Positions 1-10,200 of a stretch of DNA of 64,000 bases are shown here, piece after piece. How positions within the stretch are numbered: position 1 is the stretch's first letter; every line of letters starts with the position of its first letter. The stretch lies in contig OX595990.1 of the NCBI GenBank assembly GCA_951394045.1, positions 930,001-994,000 on the forward strand. The letters are read 5' to 3'. A program made the position numbers and the translations under genes. The DNA comes from Nitzschia sp. DOCU1. Taxonomy: Eukaryota > Bacillariophyta > Bacillariophyceae > Bacillariales > Bacillariaceae. The notes under the pieces were generated by a model that was not told the origin of the DNA, did no database searches, and was given only the letters and a program-made list of their open reading frames with translations.

Positions 1-359
1 GGGGCAACTCGATGGGTGATTTGAGTGCCAACATGACCATGGCACGAAAGGGTTTAGCCAACATGGCCATGACCGCATGCTTTGCTGGTCCAGTCTTCAA
101 CATTCTTCTGGGTCTCGGCTTCGGATTTTCTGGCTTGGCGGCCAAGACGGGCAATCCTGAAGCAATCGTGTCCGTCTCGGCCCCGATTTTCACTGGCTTT
201 GTCTTTGTCCTACTCAATTGTACGATGATTGTGGTCACGGGGGTCTTTTTGTGCAAGGGTCGAATCGAAACCAACTATGGCTATTTTGCACTGGGATTGT
301 ACACGACCTACGTCATCGTGTCAATATCGCTTGAATTTTCCAAGTACGGCAGCGGATAA
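1..359 (+). CDS. Na+/Ca2+ exchanger, C-terminal part (5' end outside window)
   Basis: The frame is open from base 3 and reads GNS immediately before the first in-window Met, so the gene starts upstream of the window. The segment GNSMGDLSANMTMARKG followed by ACFAGPVFN is the alpha-2 repeat signature of cation/Ca2+ exchangers (CCX/NCLX-like branch of the CaCA superfamily). This repeat lines the ion pathway with Asn, Ser and Asp. Hydrophobic segments follow, consistent with the last membrane helices, and the protein ends with a short polar tail. Known of the family: exchange of Na+ (or K+/Li+) against Ca2+ across an organelle or plasma membrane. Subcellular location cannot be told from this fragment. 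Confidence 0.85.
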   Translation, partial: GNSMGDLSANMTMARKGLANMAMTACFAGPVFNILLGLGFGFSGLAAKTGNPEAIVSVSAPIFTGFVFVLLNCTMIVVTGVFLCKGRIETNYGYFALGLYTTYVIVSISLEFSKYGSG

Positions 360-397
360 ATGTCTACTAATGAGTTGTCGCAAAAGCTACTATGCTA

Positions 398-1474
398 TTA
401 TGTTGTCTTATTCTCCACGTGCCATTGGTCTATTCTTTGCCGTAGCGCAGCAATCGTATTGGGGCTTGTCCGGCAACAACCACCGACGATAAGTCGAGGC
501 ATGGTAGATTCATTCTGACCTTCGTTTTCCCAAGTTCGCTTGACAACGAGCACTGCTGCCATGAGGCGATCCGAAAAGTTGTCAGCGTCAGTGCATCCCG
601 TTCCTTGCCTCCAAGCTGCATTTGCGGCATCCCATTCTTCTCCACTATTCGGGTACACGACAATGCCGCGTCGCGGTCCATGTCGTGCCATGTCCCGGGT
701 CAAGATCTCTAGCAAGGAAGCAATATGCGCACTGTCACAACAATTAATGCCAATGGCCTGTACAAACTCGGCACGGGGATCCACTTTTCGAATGGCTTCT
801 AGAGCCTCGAGAAATGGCTTGCCTTCGTTGAGCGTTTCCCCATCCTTGCATGCCAATGAGACCCAACAACAGGCGTCTTCTTTTGCAAGGGACTTGAGAG
901 CTAGGCATGCCGCGGTGCATTCCTCTACAGAAGGAATCGTTTCAATGGCTAGACCATCCGGATTTTGATCTAAAAGAATGGTTCCCTTTTTGGAATGAAA
1001 CTCCACGAGCCCTTCCGTATCAATGTGAGGATAGTTCCCCGTGTACTCGGATCCATCGGCCAATGCGGCACCGTAACATCCAGAACTCGCCACGACAAAT
1101 CGAGGAGAATCGTTTTCCTGTTGTTCTGTAATGGCCTGCTGCGCCAAGTGAATGCCTGTCTTCATCATGTTGGTCATTTCGGTAGGTGTCACAATCTCCA
1201 AGTCCCGCCCGTAGGTTCCGTAGTTGCACTGGTAGGTGACCGTTGTGAGAATATCCGATCCAGCAGCCAACCAGTCTTTGTGGCCTTGAAGAATAATGTC
1301 CTGACCGGGCTTGTTGATGAGAAGTGAGGACGACCAAAGCGATCGATGTTCAAAAGTCCTAGGAGGATCTTGTGCCTGGAGCAGCTTTTCGAGGTGGGTG
1401 CTGACTCCGCCGTCCATCAGTCGAATGCACGGTTTGTTTGTGGAAAGAATCCATTTTTTCAGTGATCCCGCCAT
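398..1474 (-). CDS. Homocysteine S-methyltransferase
   Basis: A 358-residue protein, typical length for single-domain homocysteine methyltransferases (Pcc1109/S-methylmethionine type). It starts with LMDGGVSTHLE near residue 19, the usual DGG(T/S) N-terminal motif. The zinc ligands are visible as Cys in GINCC (about 245) and in GGCCRT (333-334). VVYPNSGEEWD also matches the family. Expected reaction: methyl transfer from S-methylmethionine or S-adenosylmethionine to homocysteine, giving methionine. The start ATG lies in the context ccATGg. It is divergent from the kinesin gene, and a 97-base tandem duplication lies just upstream of its start. Methyl-donor specificity is not resolved by sequence alone. 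Confidence 0.92.
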   Translation of the reverse strand: MAGSLKKWILSTNKPCIRLMDGGVSTHLEKLLQAQDPPRTFEHRSLWSSSLLINKPGQDIILQGHKDWLAAGSDILTTVTYQCNYGTYGRDLEIVTPTEMTNMMKTGIHLAQQAITEQQENDSPRFVVASSGCYGAALADGSEYTGNYPHIDTEGLVEFHSKKGTILLDQNPDGLAIETIPSVEECTAACLALKSLAKEDACCWVSLACKDGETLNEGKPFLEALEAIRKVDPRAEFVQAIGINCCDSAHIASLLEILTRDMARHGPRRGIVVYPNSGEEWDAANAAWRQGTGCTDADNFSDRLMAAVLVVKRTWENEGQNESTMPRLIVGGCCRTSPNTIAALRQRIDQWHVENKTT

Positions 1475-1498
1475 GGTGTATTTGTTTGGCGATACTCT

Positions 1499-1692
1499 GT
1501 CTGTATTTCACTGCAACCTGTGCATGTAGCAAAGAGTGGGATCAATGAAGAGTGTATTGAATATCTTGGATCTTGGGGGCTTCACTCCGACAAGTGTCTG
1601 TATTTCACTGAAACCTGTGCATGTAGCAAAGAACGGGATCAATGAAGAGTGTATTGAATATCTTGGATCTTCGAGGCTTCACTCTGACAAGT
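1499..1692. repeat. 97-base tandem direct duplication
   Basis: Two head-to-tail copies, 1499-1595 and 1596-1692, differ at only a few positions. They lie 25 bases upstream of the methyltransferase ATG, within the divergent promoter region shared with the kinesin gene. The duplication likely includes promoter or 5' UTR sequence of the methyltransferase. No coding content recognised. Confidence 0.9.
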
Positions 1693-2058
1693 GATGTCAT
1701 TGATGGATGTCGTGGGGTGCTCGCACATCTCTCGGCGGGATCTTTGGTGAGATCCGTTCAACCACGCAGCAAGCGGTCGATCGGGTCGAAAAGGCGCGCA
1801 CCCGCCAATCTTTATCCTTTTTTACATGAATGAAGACCACCAACTTCAAATCCTGTCGCCGGCCGGAAAACAAAATTTCCTTCCACCCGTGACGGCCAAC
1901 GAACAAATTTGGCGGCCAAGTGCCAAAAAATTCCACACCCATTTTCTATTTGCATCATCATCAAATCTCTCTCTTGTCGAGATACGTAGAGTGCCGACTC
2001 ATCAGCAGTGGAGGTGCATTCATTCTCTCCTTTGATTGTATAACTATCATACTCGAAA
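1693..2058. other. Remainder of divergent intergenic region (methyltransferase / kinesin)
   Basis: No gene seen. With the tandem duplication this forms a 584-base divergent promoter interval. It contains a CT-rich tract shortly upstream of the kinesin ATG. No classical TATA box or named motif could be assigned with confidence. Confidence 0.6.
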
Positions 2059-4083
2059 ATGAAACGCATCTTTGGTCGTACTCGCAACAGTCCGGCCAAG
2101 CCGCTGGCGCCGAACGATATTAATCGACGAGAATCGCCCCCGCAAAAGCAGGCACCCGTGAAATCACCGACTATTCCAGTGAAATCACCTCAAAGTCCTA
2201 CCAAACTAGAACGGACTGTCCCCGCACCCAAACCAGAAGAGATTGATGGGCACATTTTGAAGACTCACATTGAAGTCTGTGCGCGTATTCGACCACTGGT
2301 GGTAGATGGCGACGGCCAGAGTTTCTTTTCACCGAAATTGACACGCCCCGAGCCGTCTAGTAATAAGAGCGAGAAGAAAGGAATATTCGGGGCAATATCG
2401 CCGTCCAAACAAAATGACATTGTGGCCTGGGGCGTCTCGGATGACGGAGAAACAGCAGCCCAGTCGTCGTCAGAGAATTCCCTTGTTCCAGGACGAACGT
2501 ATTCGTACACTCTGGACCATGTGTACGGCCCCGATTCCACTACCAAACAGTTGTATCAACGTTCCATCAAATCGTTGGTAGATCGAGCCATGGAAGGCTA
2601 TCACAGTTCCATTCTAGCCTATGGTCAGACGTCAACGGGAAAGACGTTTACAATGACAGGAACCCGCGAGTCACCTGGTTTGATTCCAATGTCGATTACA
2701 GACTGTTTTCGATATGTGCAAAAGTCACAGGAATCTCGAGAGTACCTCATTCGGATAAGTTATTTGGAAGTCTACAAGGAAAATATTCGAGACTTGCTGA
2801 ATCCTACACCCCAGCCGATTCGATTGTTTGATGGGCCGAACGGTCTGGTCATTCGAGGACTCAAGGAAGAAGTCGTCTCGACGCCCGAACAGGTCTATGC
2901 GATCCTTACCCGAGGAGAACGGCGGCGACAAGTAGGAGCAACTCATATGAACCAACATTCCAGCCGTAGTCACGTCATGGTGCGTTTGTGGATTGAAAGT
3001 ACAGAGGTGGGATCGTCCACCACCACTCGAGTATCGTCATTGTCTCTGGTGGACTTGGCGGGTAGTGAGTCCGTCAAACTTAACGGGGCCGATCGACGGG
3101 AAGAGGGACACTACATCAACAAGTCGCTAATGACTTTGGGGCAAGTTGTCTTGAGTCTGAGTGAAGGCAAAACAGGACACATCCCCTACCGTGATTCCAA
3201 ACTCACTCGGCTGTTACAGCCAAGTCTTTCAGGAAACGCGCAAATGGTACTTTTATGTTGCATTTCGCCACTGCCGTCGCACTTGGAAGAGTCACACAAT
3301 ACCTTCAAGTTTGCCACGAGGGCTAAGAAAGTCGAACAAAAGGCCATGGTTAATGTTGCTGAGGACGAGCAAACGTTGCTGCAAACGTACAAGTCCGAGA
3401 TTGAAGATCTGCGGAAGCAGTTGGCTGAGGCCAAGGAACAGCAACGGTTACTCCAAGAAACGGCCAAAGTGGCTGGCGCCGATGTGGCTGCCAGTGCGGA
3501 GACTGCCGATGGAGAAATCATTGAGCTTGTGGATGCCATCAAGACTATGGAACGCTTGATTCTCAAGAGTAAACCACATCAGGAACTTCGAACCTCGTCG
3601 TCGTCGGACGATGATTTGGACATGCTTCTGAAAGACGATATTGATATAGATGAAGAAGACGATGACGATTTACTCATTGACATGCCGATCAAGACACCGG
3701 CCAAGTCCGACGAGAATGCATTGCATTCCGAGTTGAGCCGGATTCGCGGCTTGCTGGGAAGTGTGTTGCAAAAGCGCGGTGTCAATACTCCAGCCGCAAA
3801 TGGTGCCAAGCGTCTGGATTTCAATACTCCTACTCGGTCTCCAGATGAAGAGGCTGAAGTCGCCACTCTTCGAAAGCAACTAGAACAACAAGAAATGACG
3901 ACAGTTCTACGAAAGGCTGATTCGTCCTTCCTGCAAAATCAGCTCAAAGAAAAAGACAAGTTGCTGGAAGAAGTGTACACGATTCTAGACGCACTCGAAG
4001 CACGGCAAAACGAACTTGAAAAGGAAAACGCTTCGTTGCGTTCAGAACTGGAATCGTTGAAGAAGGGATACATAGAAGTCTGA
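2059..4083 (+). CDS. N-terminal motor kinesin, kinesin-7 (CENP-E)-like
   Basis: A 674-residue protein. A basic, Pro/Ser-rich N-terminal extension (1-68, with repeated KSP motifs) precedes a full motor domain (about 70-430): HIEVCARIRPL, P-loop GQTSTGKT (189-196), switch I NQHSSRSH (298-305), switch II DLAGSES (332-338), and the end of the motor at KFATRAKKVEQKA. The P-loop form QTS-GKT is typical of kinesin-7. Predicted coiled coils follow at about 435-480 and 620-672, separated by an acidic Asp/Ser-rich linker (about 535-560). Expected role: microtubule plus-end motor, possibly mitotic. Subfamily placement is inference from the P-loop and motor position; a tree would be decisive. No intron is needed. 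Confidence 0.9.
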   Translation: MKRIFGRTRNSPAKPLAPNDINRRESPPQKQAPVKSPTIPVKSPQSPTKLERTVPAPKPEEIDGHILKTHIEVCARIRPLVVDGDGQSFFSPKLTRPEPSSNKSEKKGIFGAISPSKQNDIVAWGVSDDGETAAQSSSENSLVPGRTYSYTLDHVYGPDSTTKQLYQRSIKSLVDRAMEGYHSSILAYGQTSTGKTFTMTGTRESPGLIPMSITDCFRYVQKSQESREYLIRISYLEVYKENIRDLLNPTPQPIRLFDGPNGLVIRGLKEEVVSTPEQVYAILTRGERRRQVGATHMNQHSSRSHVMVRLWIESTEVGSSTTTRVSSLSLVDLAGSESVKLNGADRREEGHYINKSLMTLGQVVLSLSEGKTGHIPYRDSKLTRLLQPSLSGNAQMVLLCCISPLPSHLEESHNTFKFATRAKKVEQKAMVNVAEDEQTLLQTYKSEIEDLRKQLAEAKEQQRLLQETAKVAGADVAASAETADGEIIELVDAIKTMERLILKSKPHQELRTSSSSDDDLDMLLKDDIDIDEEDDDDLLIDMPIKTPAKSDENALHSELSRIRGLLGSVLQKRGVNTPAANGAKRLDFNTPTRSPDEEAEVATLRKQLEQQEMTTVLRKADSSFLQNQLKEKDKLLEEVYTILDALEARQNELEKENASLRSELESLKKGYIEV

Positions 4084-4587
4084 TCATGCTATCGGTCGCA
4101 CAGTATCGGGGAACTGTTTAACTGTTAACATAATGTTGCTACTATCACTTCATGCAATGGTGCGAATCAAACAAATTCCATAGCCCGCACAAACAGGGCG
4201 GCCGGTATGCAAGGGAGGAATGAATGTGAGGGTAATTGAACTCGTTTTATTACCACTAATAAGAGCTATGATAGTGCAGGTATCATATGGATCGCAGTGT
4301 GATTAGATTCGAGATGATCGATGATTCGACTCATTCGATGAGACTTGATTTTGTTATTTATGGCGAGCGACTCACTCTTGGCGCGACCTTGGCGGTGTCT
4401 TGAATGACTTTCTGGATGACCAAGCTCTTCCCGCGCGAAAATAACACGTCTTGGATCTTTGCCGTCGTCGAAACGCAAAATCTCAACCCACTTCCGAAAG
4501 GAAGGGTCGACGGCAACCGGTGCATCACTTAGTTACCTCCTCTGTCTACTTCATTGAATTGTTAGAAAGAGTCGGGTATTAGAAAGG
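4084..4587. other. Intergenic, nothing recognised
   Basis: Between the kinesin stop and the first DUF1349 gene. Short open frames here have no recognisable motif. Likely holds the kinesin 3' UTR and the DUF1349 promoter. Confidence 0.5.
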
Positions 4588-5247
4588 ATGAAGGTTACCA
4601 AGCAGGATATGCGATGGACGCATGAGCCTGATAAGTGGAAGCAAAAGGGGGAAGACGTCAAGGTGACTTGCCCAGGGGAGGTTGACTACTGGCGTAACAC
4701 TTTGCACGGTTTTGTCAAAGACGATGCACCATTTTATTGGATGTATGTTGATTACGATTTTGAGGCTCGTCTTAGTATCAAAGGAAAATTCAAGTATCTC
4801 TATGACCAGGCTGGAATGATGCTGCGAGTTGACGAAGAAAACTGGATGAAACTTGGAATCTGCCATTATCGTGATCAGCTGTATGTGAGCTGTGTGTTCA
4901 CGCGGGGAAATTCTGACTGGTCCACCCACCGTTTGCCAAAGCGCAAGATTGAGTGGTTCCATGTCTGGGCAAAGAGGAAGGGTGAAATCGTGGAGTGTTA
5001 CTACTCTCTGGATAATGAAAACTGGATCCGCATTCGACAAGCACACTTTTCCGACGCGCCCAGAATGCGAGTTGGGATGATGTGCGCTGCCCCAGAGTCA
5101 GACGGTTTGAAGGTCACGTTCAGCAATTTCTTGATCAAAGGAGGAGTTGATGACGACGAATTTGTAGATGAGAATCAGTTGGAATACCCCGCTAATTCGT
5201 TGCTTGAAGCTCCGGTGGTTGAGGACGTCGACGATGAAGACGATTGA
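4588..5247 (+). CDS. DUF1349 (REE1/YpfJ-like, concanavalin-A fold) protein, copy A
   Basis: A 219-residue protein. The domain (about 8-190) contains the family's signature run DQAGMMLRVDEENWMKLGI followed by a DWS motif and a late SFNENW-like stretch (SLDNENWIRIRQ). The C-terminal 30 residues are acidic. Known of the family: a jelly-roll/concanavalin-A-like fold found in bacteria, fungi (Ree1, linked to enolase regulation) and algae; the biochemical role is unsettled. No signal peptide or membrane segment is seen, so cytosolic is likely. It is a tandem paralogue of the gene at 6029, in the same direction, with the same DQAG...DEENW core. Function cannot be stated more precisely. Confidence 0.82.
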   Translation: MKVTKQDMRWTHEPDKWKQKGEDVKVTCPGEVDYWRNTLHGFVKDDAPFYWMYVDYDFEARLSIKGKFKYLYDQAGMMLRVDEENWMKLGICHYRDQLYVSCVFTRGNSDWSTHRLPKRKIEWFHVWAKRKGEIVECYYSLDNENWIRIRQAHFSDAPRMRVGMMCAAPESDGLKVTFSNFLIKGGVDDDEFVDENQLEYPANSLLEAPVVEDVDDEDD

Positions 5248-6028
5248 GGCCAATGCTAGTCGGAGCGATCAGTTCGACGTCTCGGTCGAACGAGAAGAAA
5301 TCAAAAATATGGTAATGTGAATGTAGAACGTTTTGTTAACATCAAACATAGAGGTTGCTCAGTTCTAGGCGTAGTAGAAGTTTCCCTCGAAACCTTTAGT
5401 TGTGACGGTCCTGCTCGTCGAAGCGTGTGTTGACAAGGAGATCCTGCTTTCGTACGCGATAGCTAGTAGCAACAAAAAGCGGGGTTGATGTCGTACTAGG
5501 AGCCCGCCGATTAAATGTTCGGGATGGCAGCTGCCAGTCTTGCGAGCATGTATTCTAGCCTTTTCAACTCGACCGCGTGCATGGTCCTCAATCTATTTCC
5601 CACTAGTAGTAGTCTACACTTTGGATTGATCGATTCAATTGCTAGCTAGAAATGATCGTGCAAGTGCTTGGATTACCATGATAGTCCGGTGATTGATTGC
5701 TTTGATGCATGCCACAGCAACTACTGTATGGCTTTGGTCCCATGTTAGTGGCGGAGGTAGATTCTACGATGATTCCAGCAGAGGAGCTATCATTTTTCCG
5801 TAGTCGAACAAGTCATCTGTGACCTTTTCCGATGACTGGACTCCAACAATAACGTGCATGACCGCGAGAGAGATCTTTTGCCCATCCGTACGCAGATTTT
5901 CGCCTGCAAGACCCAAAATTGTCGGCTCGTTAAAAGCAATAGAAAATACAAGCCCCTTTGCCGGCAACGAGCTGCGACAGTTTTCAGTATCCTGGATTTG
6001 TTGTTGTTATCATCTTATTAACCCAATC
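5248..6028. other. Intergenic between the two DUF1349 paralogues
   Basis: About 780 bases. The reading frame of the downstream gene is open back to 5819, but that extension has no family similarity, so the region is treated as 5' UTR/promoter. No RNA gene or repeat recognised. Confidence 0.5.
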
Positions 6029-6682
6029 ATGTCAGACGAAGAAGAAGAGGGAGCCGTTGTCGAGTATGACGATGACGACGATGATGAAGAATATGAGGAC
6101 GAAGAAGGGGGAGGACGACGGGAGCGAAAGCAGGGTATGCACTGGCACAACGAGCCCGAGGAATGGTCTCAGCATCGAACGACTGTTCAGATGCGATGCC
6201 CTCCGGGTACTGACTTCTGGCGCAAGACCGGTACGGACACGATTATTGACAATGCCCCGTTCTATTACCTAGAAGTAGAAGGTGACTTTGAAGTCCGAGT
6301 AAAAGTCCGAGCCAACTATGAAAATCCCGACGACCAAGCTGGCATTATGGTCCGCGAGGATGAGGAGAATTGGGTCAAACTTGGAATCCAAATGGTTGGT
6401 GATGTTCCGCACATGTGCAGCACCATCACCCATGATTGGTCAGACTGGGGAATGCATCCTCTTCCTCATTTGCCAGAATTCATGTGGGTTCATGCCAAGA
6501 AGATTGGTGACGGTCTTGAAGTGTACATTTCCGAAGATAGTTTCGACTGGATGCAGATTCGGCAGGGAGATATTAATGATGATGCCATCCTCCAAGTGGG
6601 TTTGTACTGTGCCTCTCCTAATTCCGAAGATGGCTTTGATGTGACCTTTGAGGATTTCATGATCAAGGACGAGGAGAGGTAA
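6029..6682 (+). CDS. DUF1349 protein, copy B, with acidic N-terminus
   Basis: A 217-residue product from the ATG at 6029. This start is chosen because the acidic tract (MSDEEEE, then an Asp/Glu run at about residues 12-24) looks like the true N-terminus, whereas the open upstream extension to 5819 resembles nothing. The core DDQAGIMVREDEENWVKLGI and DWSDW match copy A. Copy A carries its acidic patch at the C-terminus, copy B at the N-terminus. Likely cytosolic and of unknown biochemical role. The tandem arrangement suggests local duplication followed by divergence. Confidence 0.8.
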   Translation: MSDEEEEGAVVEYDDDDDDEEYEDEEGGGRRERKQGMHWHNEPEEWSQHRTTVQMRCPPGTDFWRKTGTDTIIDNAPFYYLEVEGDFEVRVKVRANYENPDDQAGIMVREDEENWVKLGIQMVGDVPHMCSTITHDWSDWGMHPLPHLPEFMWVHAKKIGDGLEVYISEDSFDWMQIRQGDINDDAILQVGLYCASPNSEDGFDVTFEDFMIKDEER

Positions 6683-7283
6683 ATCAACTCCTAGAGCAGG
6701 CAGAAAAAAGTATAGTTCATAGAACTAGTTTACTGCCGTTTTCTGCCCACTAGTTGTCGTGAATCAAAGTGGCCATGGTTTGCAAACTGCAAAACGGAGC
6801 TACCAAACCCGAGAATCCTATTGGAATAGTCGATAGCCAGCTTCCGGTATGGGAATCTTTGGTAATGCAGTCATTCAGTAGTCCGTTCTCGTCGTGACTA
6901 CTGCGTCTTTCTTTATCTATGACATATACCGGAGTGGGCTCGGGGTAGATATGCACTCTGCCGTAGCTAAGAGGAATCGCCATGTTTCATGCTCGGATGC
7001 TCATCTAGTCGCGTCGCTACCACGTACTATTGCTCGAAACAACTAACAATTCATAGTGTTGACTACTCCGACCCAGCTGCTATCCTGGATGCGCGGACGA
7101 CGGACAGGCGCTACGTTGTCTCGCCCGGCCGGCGCGCGCCATCCCCATTTTGCCTCCGACTCTCGCAAAGGTTCTTTGAAACTGCAAGCATCACAAAATT
7201 CACAACGATGCCGCATCGATCATTTCTTTGCAGCCAAACGAGTTGAGAAACGCTTTGCTTTATTATTTTTCTAAGCATTCTGT
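6683..7283. other. Intergenic upstream of the helicase gene
   Basis: About 600 bases. A 77-codon open frame on the minus strand (6750-6983) has no recognisable domain and is not called. Nothing else supported. Confidence 0.5.
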
Positions 7284-10200
7284 GTGGCTATGGACGACGA
7301 CGATTACAACGACAACGACGATTCATCGACCGGCAGTGAAATCGACCGATTGAAAGAAAAGCTTGTGGCAATAGAGGCCAATGCACGCAAACTGCTTGAA
7401 TCTCAAAAGCCGCCGACAAGAATCTTTCAATGCTCGTCTGGTGATGAAGAGAGTGATCCATCCTCCTCTGATGACGAGTCATACACTGGTAATAGAGTTG
7501 TGGATGATGCGAGGAATGATTCGCTTGATCGCAGCAAGACTGTCGCCTTGTCGTCGCAGCACGTTGCGCCAAGAGCGATGATGCACGCCGAGGAGTCGTT
7601 GCCGCCGCCTCCATCTGTCAAAGCACCAAGCAGCAGTCAAGAATCGTCACATCAGGCATCTCTCCACCAAGACTATTGGATTCCCGACGACGACGAGTCG
7701 CTATCGTTGTCGCCCATGCCACATCCTCCAAGTACACCGCCTCCGGCCGCCGCCAATCCAATCGTGAATCAAAGCATGATGGAGTCTCGCAAGTCCAAAG
7801 CAATGGCGAAAAGTACCTCTGTGGAAGGCGACAATGACAGTACGACAACATCATCATCATCCTCGTCGTCGTCGTCGTCGCCATCTTCTACCAGCACTTC
7901 CAGCGATGATTCCTCTTCGTCGTCGTCAACAAGTGAGGAACGGTCTGAGGGTGTCAAGACGCAAGAGCAACTGGATATCGCTGCAAGCCAGTCTCCGACT
8001 GCTAGCGTCGTGGTTTGTTCTCAAACAAAGACGCTTGTCAATCCTTATACAAGTACCACCACCCGCAAGCAGCCAAAGCCAGTGGGCGACAACAAGCGCC
8101 ATGCGACGGCAGTATGCCCGAGAAAGCAGCAGTCTCCACTTCCGCCGCCATTGACGCCGGATTCAAAGCCTCTGAAGCAAGATTCGTGTTCACCTCAAGA
8201 GGATGCCGCTGCATTGAAAAGTATGGAGGAATACCTCTTGTTCTTTGAGTCAGACAACGAAGACTTGGACAGCGAAATGCAACAACAAGAAGTAAAGTCT
8301 CCGCACTTTGCAGCGGCAGCCTCTGCAGCCAACACCGGGCCATCAAGCATCGCTGAGCAGCAGCCATCTCCAATCGAAAACGATTCGATGAGGGATGACA
8401 CGGCGAAGATTCCTTTGCCAGCTTCCACTGCTGCCGAGGCTCCACCCGTCACCATGCCACAGAACAAGGGACGGCCACCAGAGGCACCTGGACGACCGGT
8501 TCAAGAAGTTATGCCGCCAGGATCTGATTTGCCCGGGGCAGAGATCGAACCCTCCTTGTTTGCACCTCCGCCCTTTCAACCGAAACGCCAGGCAATCCTT
8601 CACAAGTTCCATGAAGGAAACCGGCCGATACCAAAGAGACGCCACATCCCGATCTCGGACCTCTTCCAGCCTCATCTGACCACCTTGTGGCGAGCAAACT
8701 TTGAACATTTCAATGCCGTTCAGTCAGAATTGGCAGATAGACTTTGCAACAGTAATGATCACGTGGTCGTATCAGCGCCTACTGGTGCGGGCAAGACGGT
8801 CATCTTTGAAATGGCCATGGCCAAGTTTATTGAAATTGATTTGATGGCGCAGCCGGGAGTGGCTCATGGTGTCAAGCGACTTTCGCCGCATCGCAAAATG
8901 GTTTACATGGCGCCAAGCAAGGCGTTGTGTGAGGAACGTCTTCAAGATTGGACCCGACGGCTGGCATTGTTGAATCTTGGGATTCAAGTCAGCATGATCA
9001 CCGGAGATAGCATTGACCCTGGAGCTTGGTTTCACGACCTTTCGGACGCGCATCTGATATTGACAACGCCCGAAAAATGGGACAGTATCACGCGCAAGTG
9101 GACGGAAAACTTCTTTCTCCTAGCCACCGTCAAACTCCTAATGGTTGACGAGGTGCATTTGTTAGGCGATGACTCCCGTGGCCATTGTCTGGAAGCAATC
9201 ATAGCCAGAATGAAATCCATTCAGAGAGCGGCTCTCAATGTCAATGCAACGCAAGAACGAATCAACTCGTCCAGGTAAATACGTCAACGACGTTTCATCA
9301 ATTCTCGTGCAACAAGCCCATCCTCACACATTCCTCCACTGTTTTGCGCAGCTACTCGCAAACTACCCCAGCGGCAATCGCGTCCAGTATGCGTACCGTC
9401 GCTGTGTCGGCTACTTTGCCGAATATCGTAGACGTGGCGGACTTTGTCGGTGCCAGCGAAGCATTCGCCTTCGACGGATCATTTCGACCCGTACCACTTG
9501 CCAAGCATGTTGTATCCGTTGGCTATGTAGGCAACAATGAATTCAAGTTCTGGAACTCGTTGGATAACCAAGTTCCGCCATTGATCAATCGCTTTTCCGG
9601 TGGCAAGCAGACACTGATCTTTTGCCATACCAAGGGCGAAACAGAACGTCTCTGCCAGACTTTGATCACAAATAACTTTGGCAAAGCCGTGAATACCCAC
9701 GCGCCTCCGGGCACCGTCGACCACTGCCTCGCCAAGGGGGTCGCCTATCATCATGGTGGACTGCCGCCGGAAGACAAAAATCGTATCGAGAAGGCTTTCC
9801 TCGCTGGTAATATCTCATGTCTATGTGCCACTTCCACTCTGGCAGTTGGTGTGAATCTTCCAGCACGTTTGGTGATTGTCAAAGGGACCAGAACTTGGCG
9901 CGGTGGTGGAAATGGGTATACGGATATTGACAAGAGTTCCATACTCCAAATGATCGGCCGAGCTGGACGGCCGGGTCTTGACACTTCGGGAATTGCAGTC
10001 ATCATGACGGACAGCAAGTCCAAATCGATGGTCGAACATCAGATTCAAGGCCTTGGACCAGCCGAGAGCCGTATATTGCCAAAGCTGGTAGACATCCTCA
10101 ATACTGAGATTTCCCAACGAGTCATATCCGACATGGACAGCGCAATGAGGTGGCTCAAGACTACTTTTCTCTTTGGACGCATCATGCAGGAGCCTGCCAA

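Noticed and set aside
5819..6028. N-terminal extension of the second DUF1349 protein to 5819
   Set aside because: 70 residues without family similarity before a convincing MSDEEEE start.
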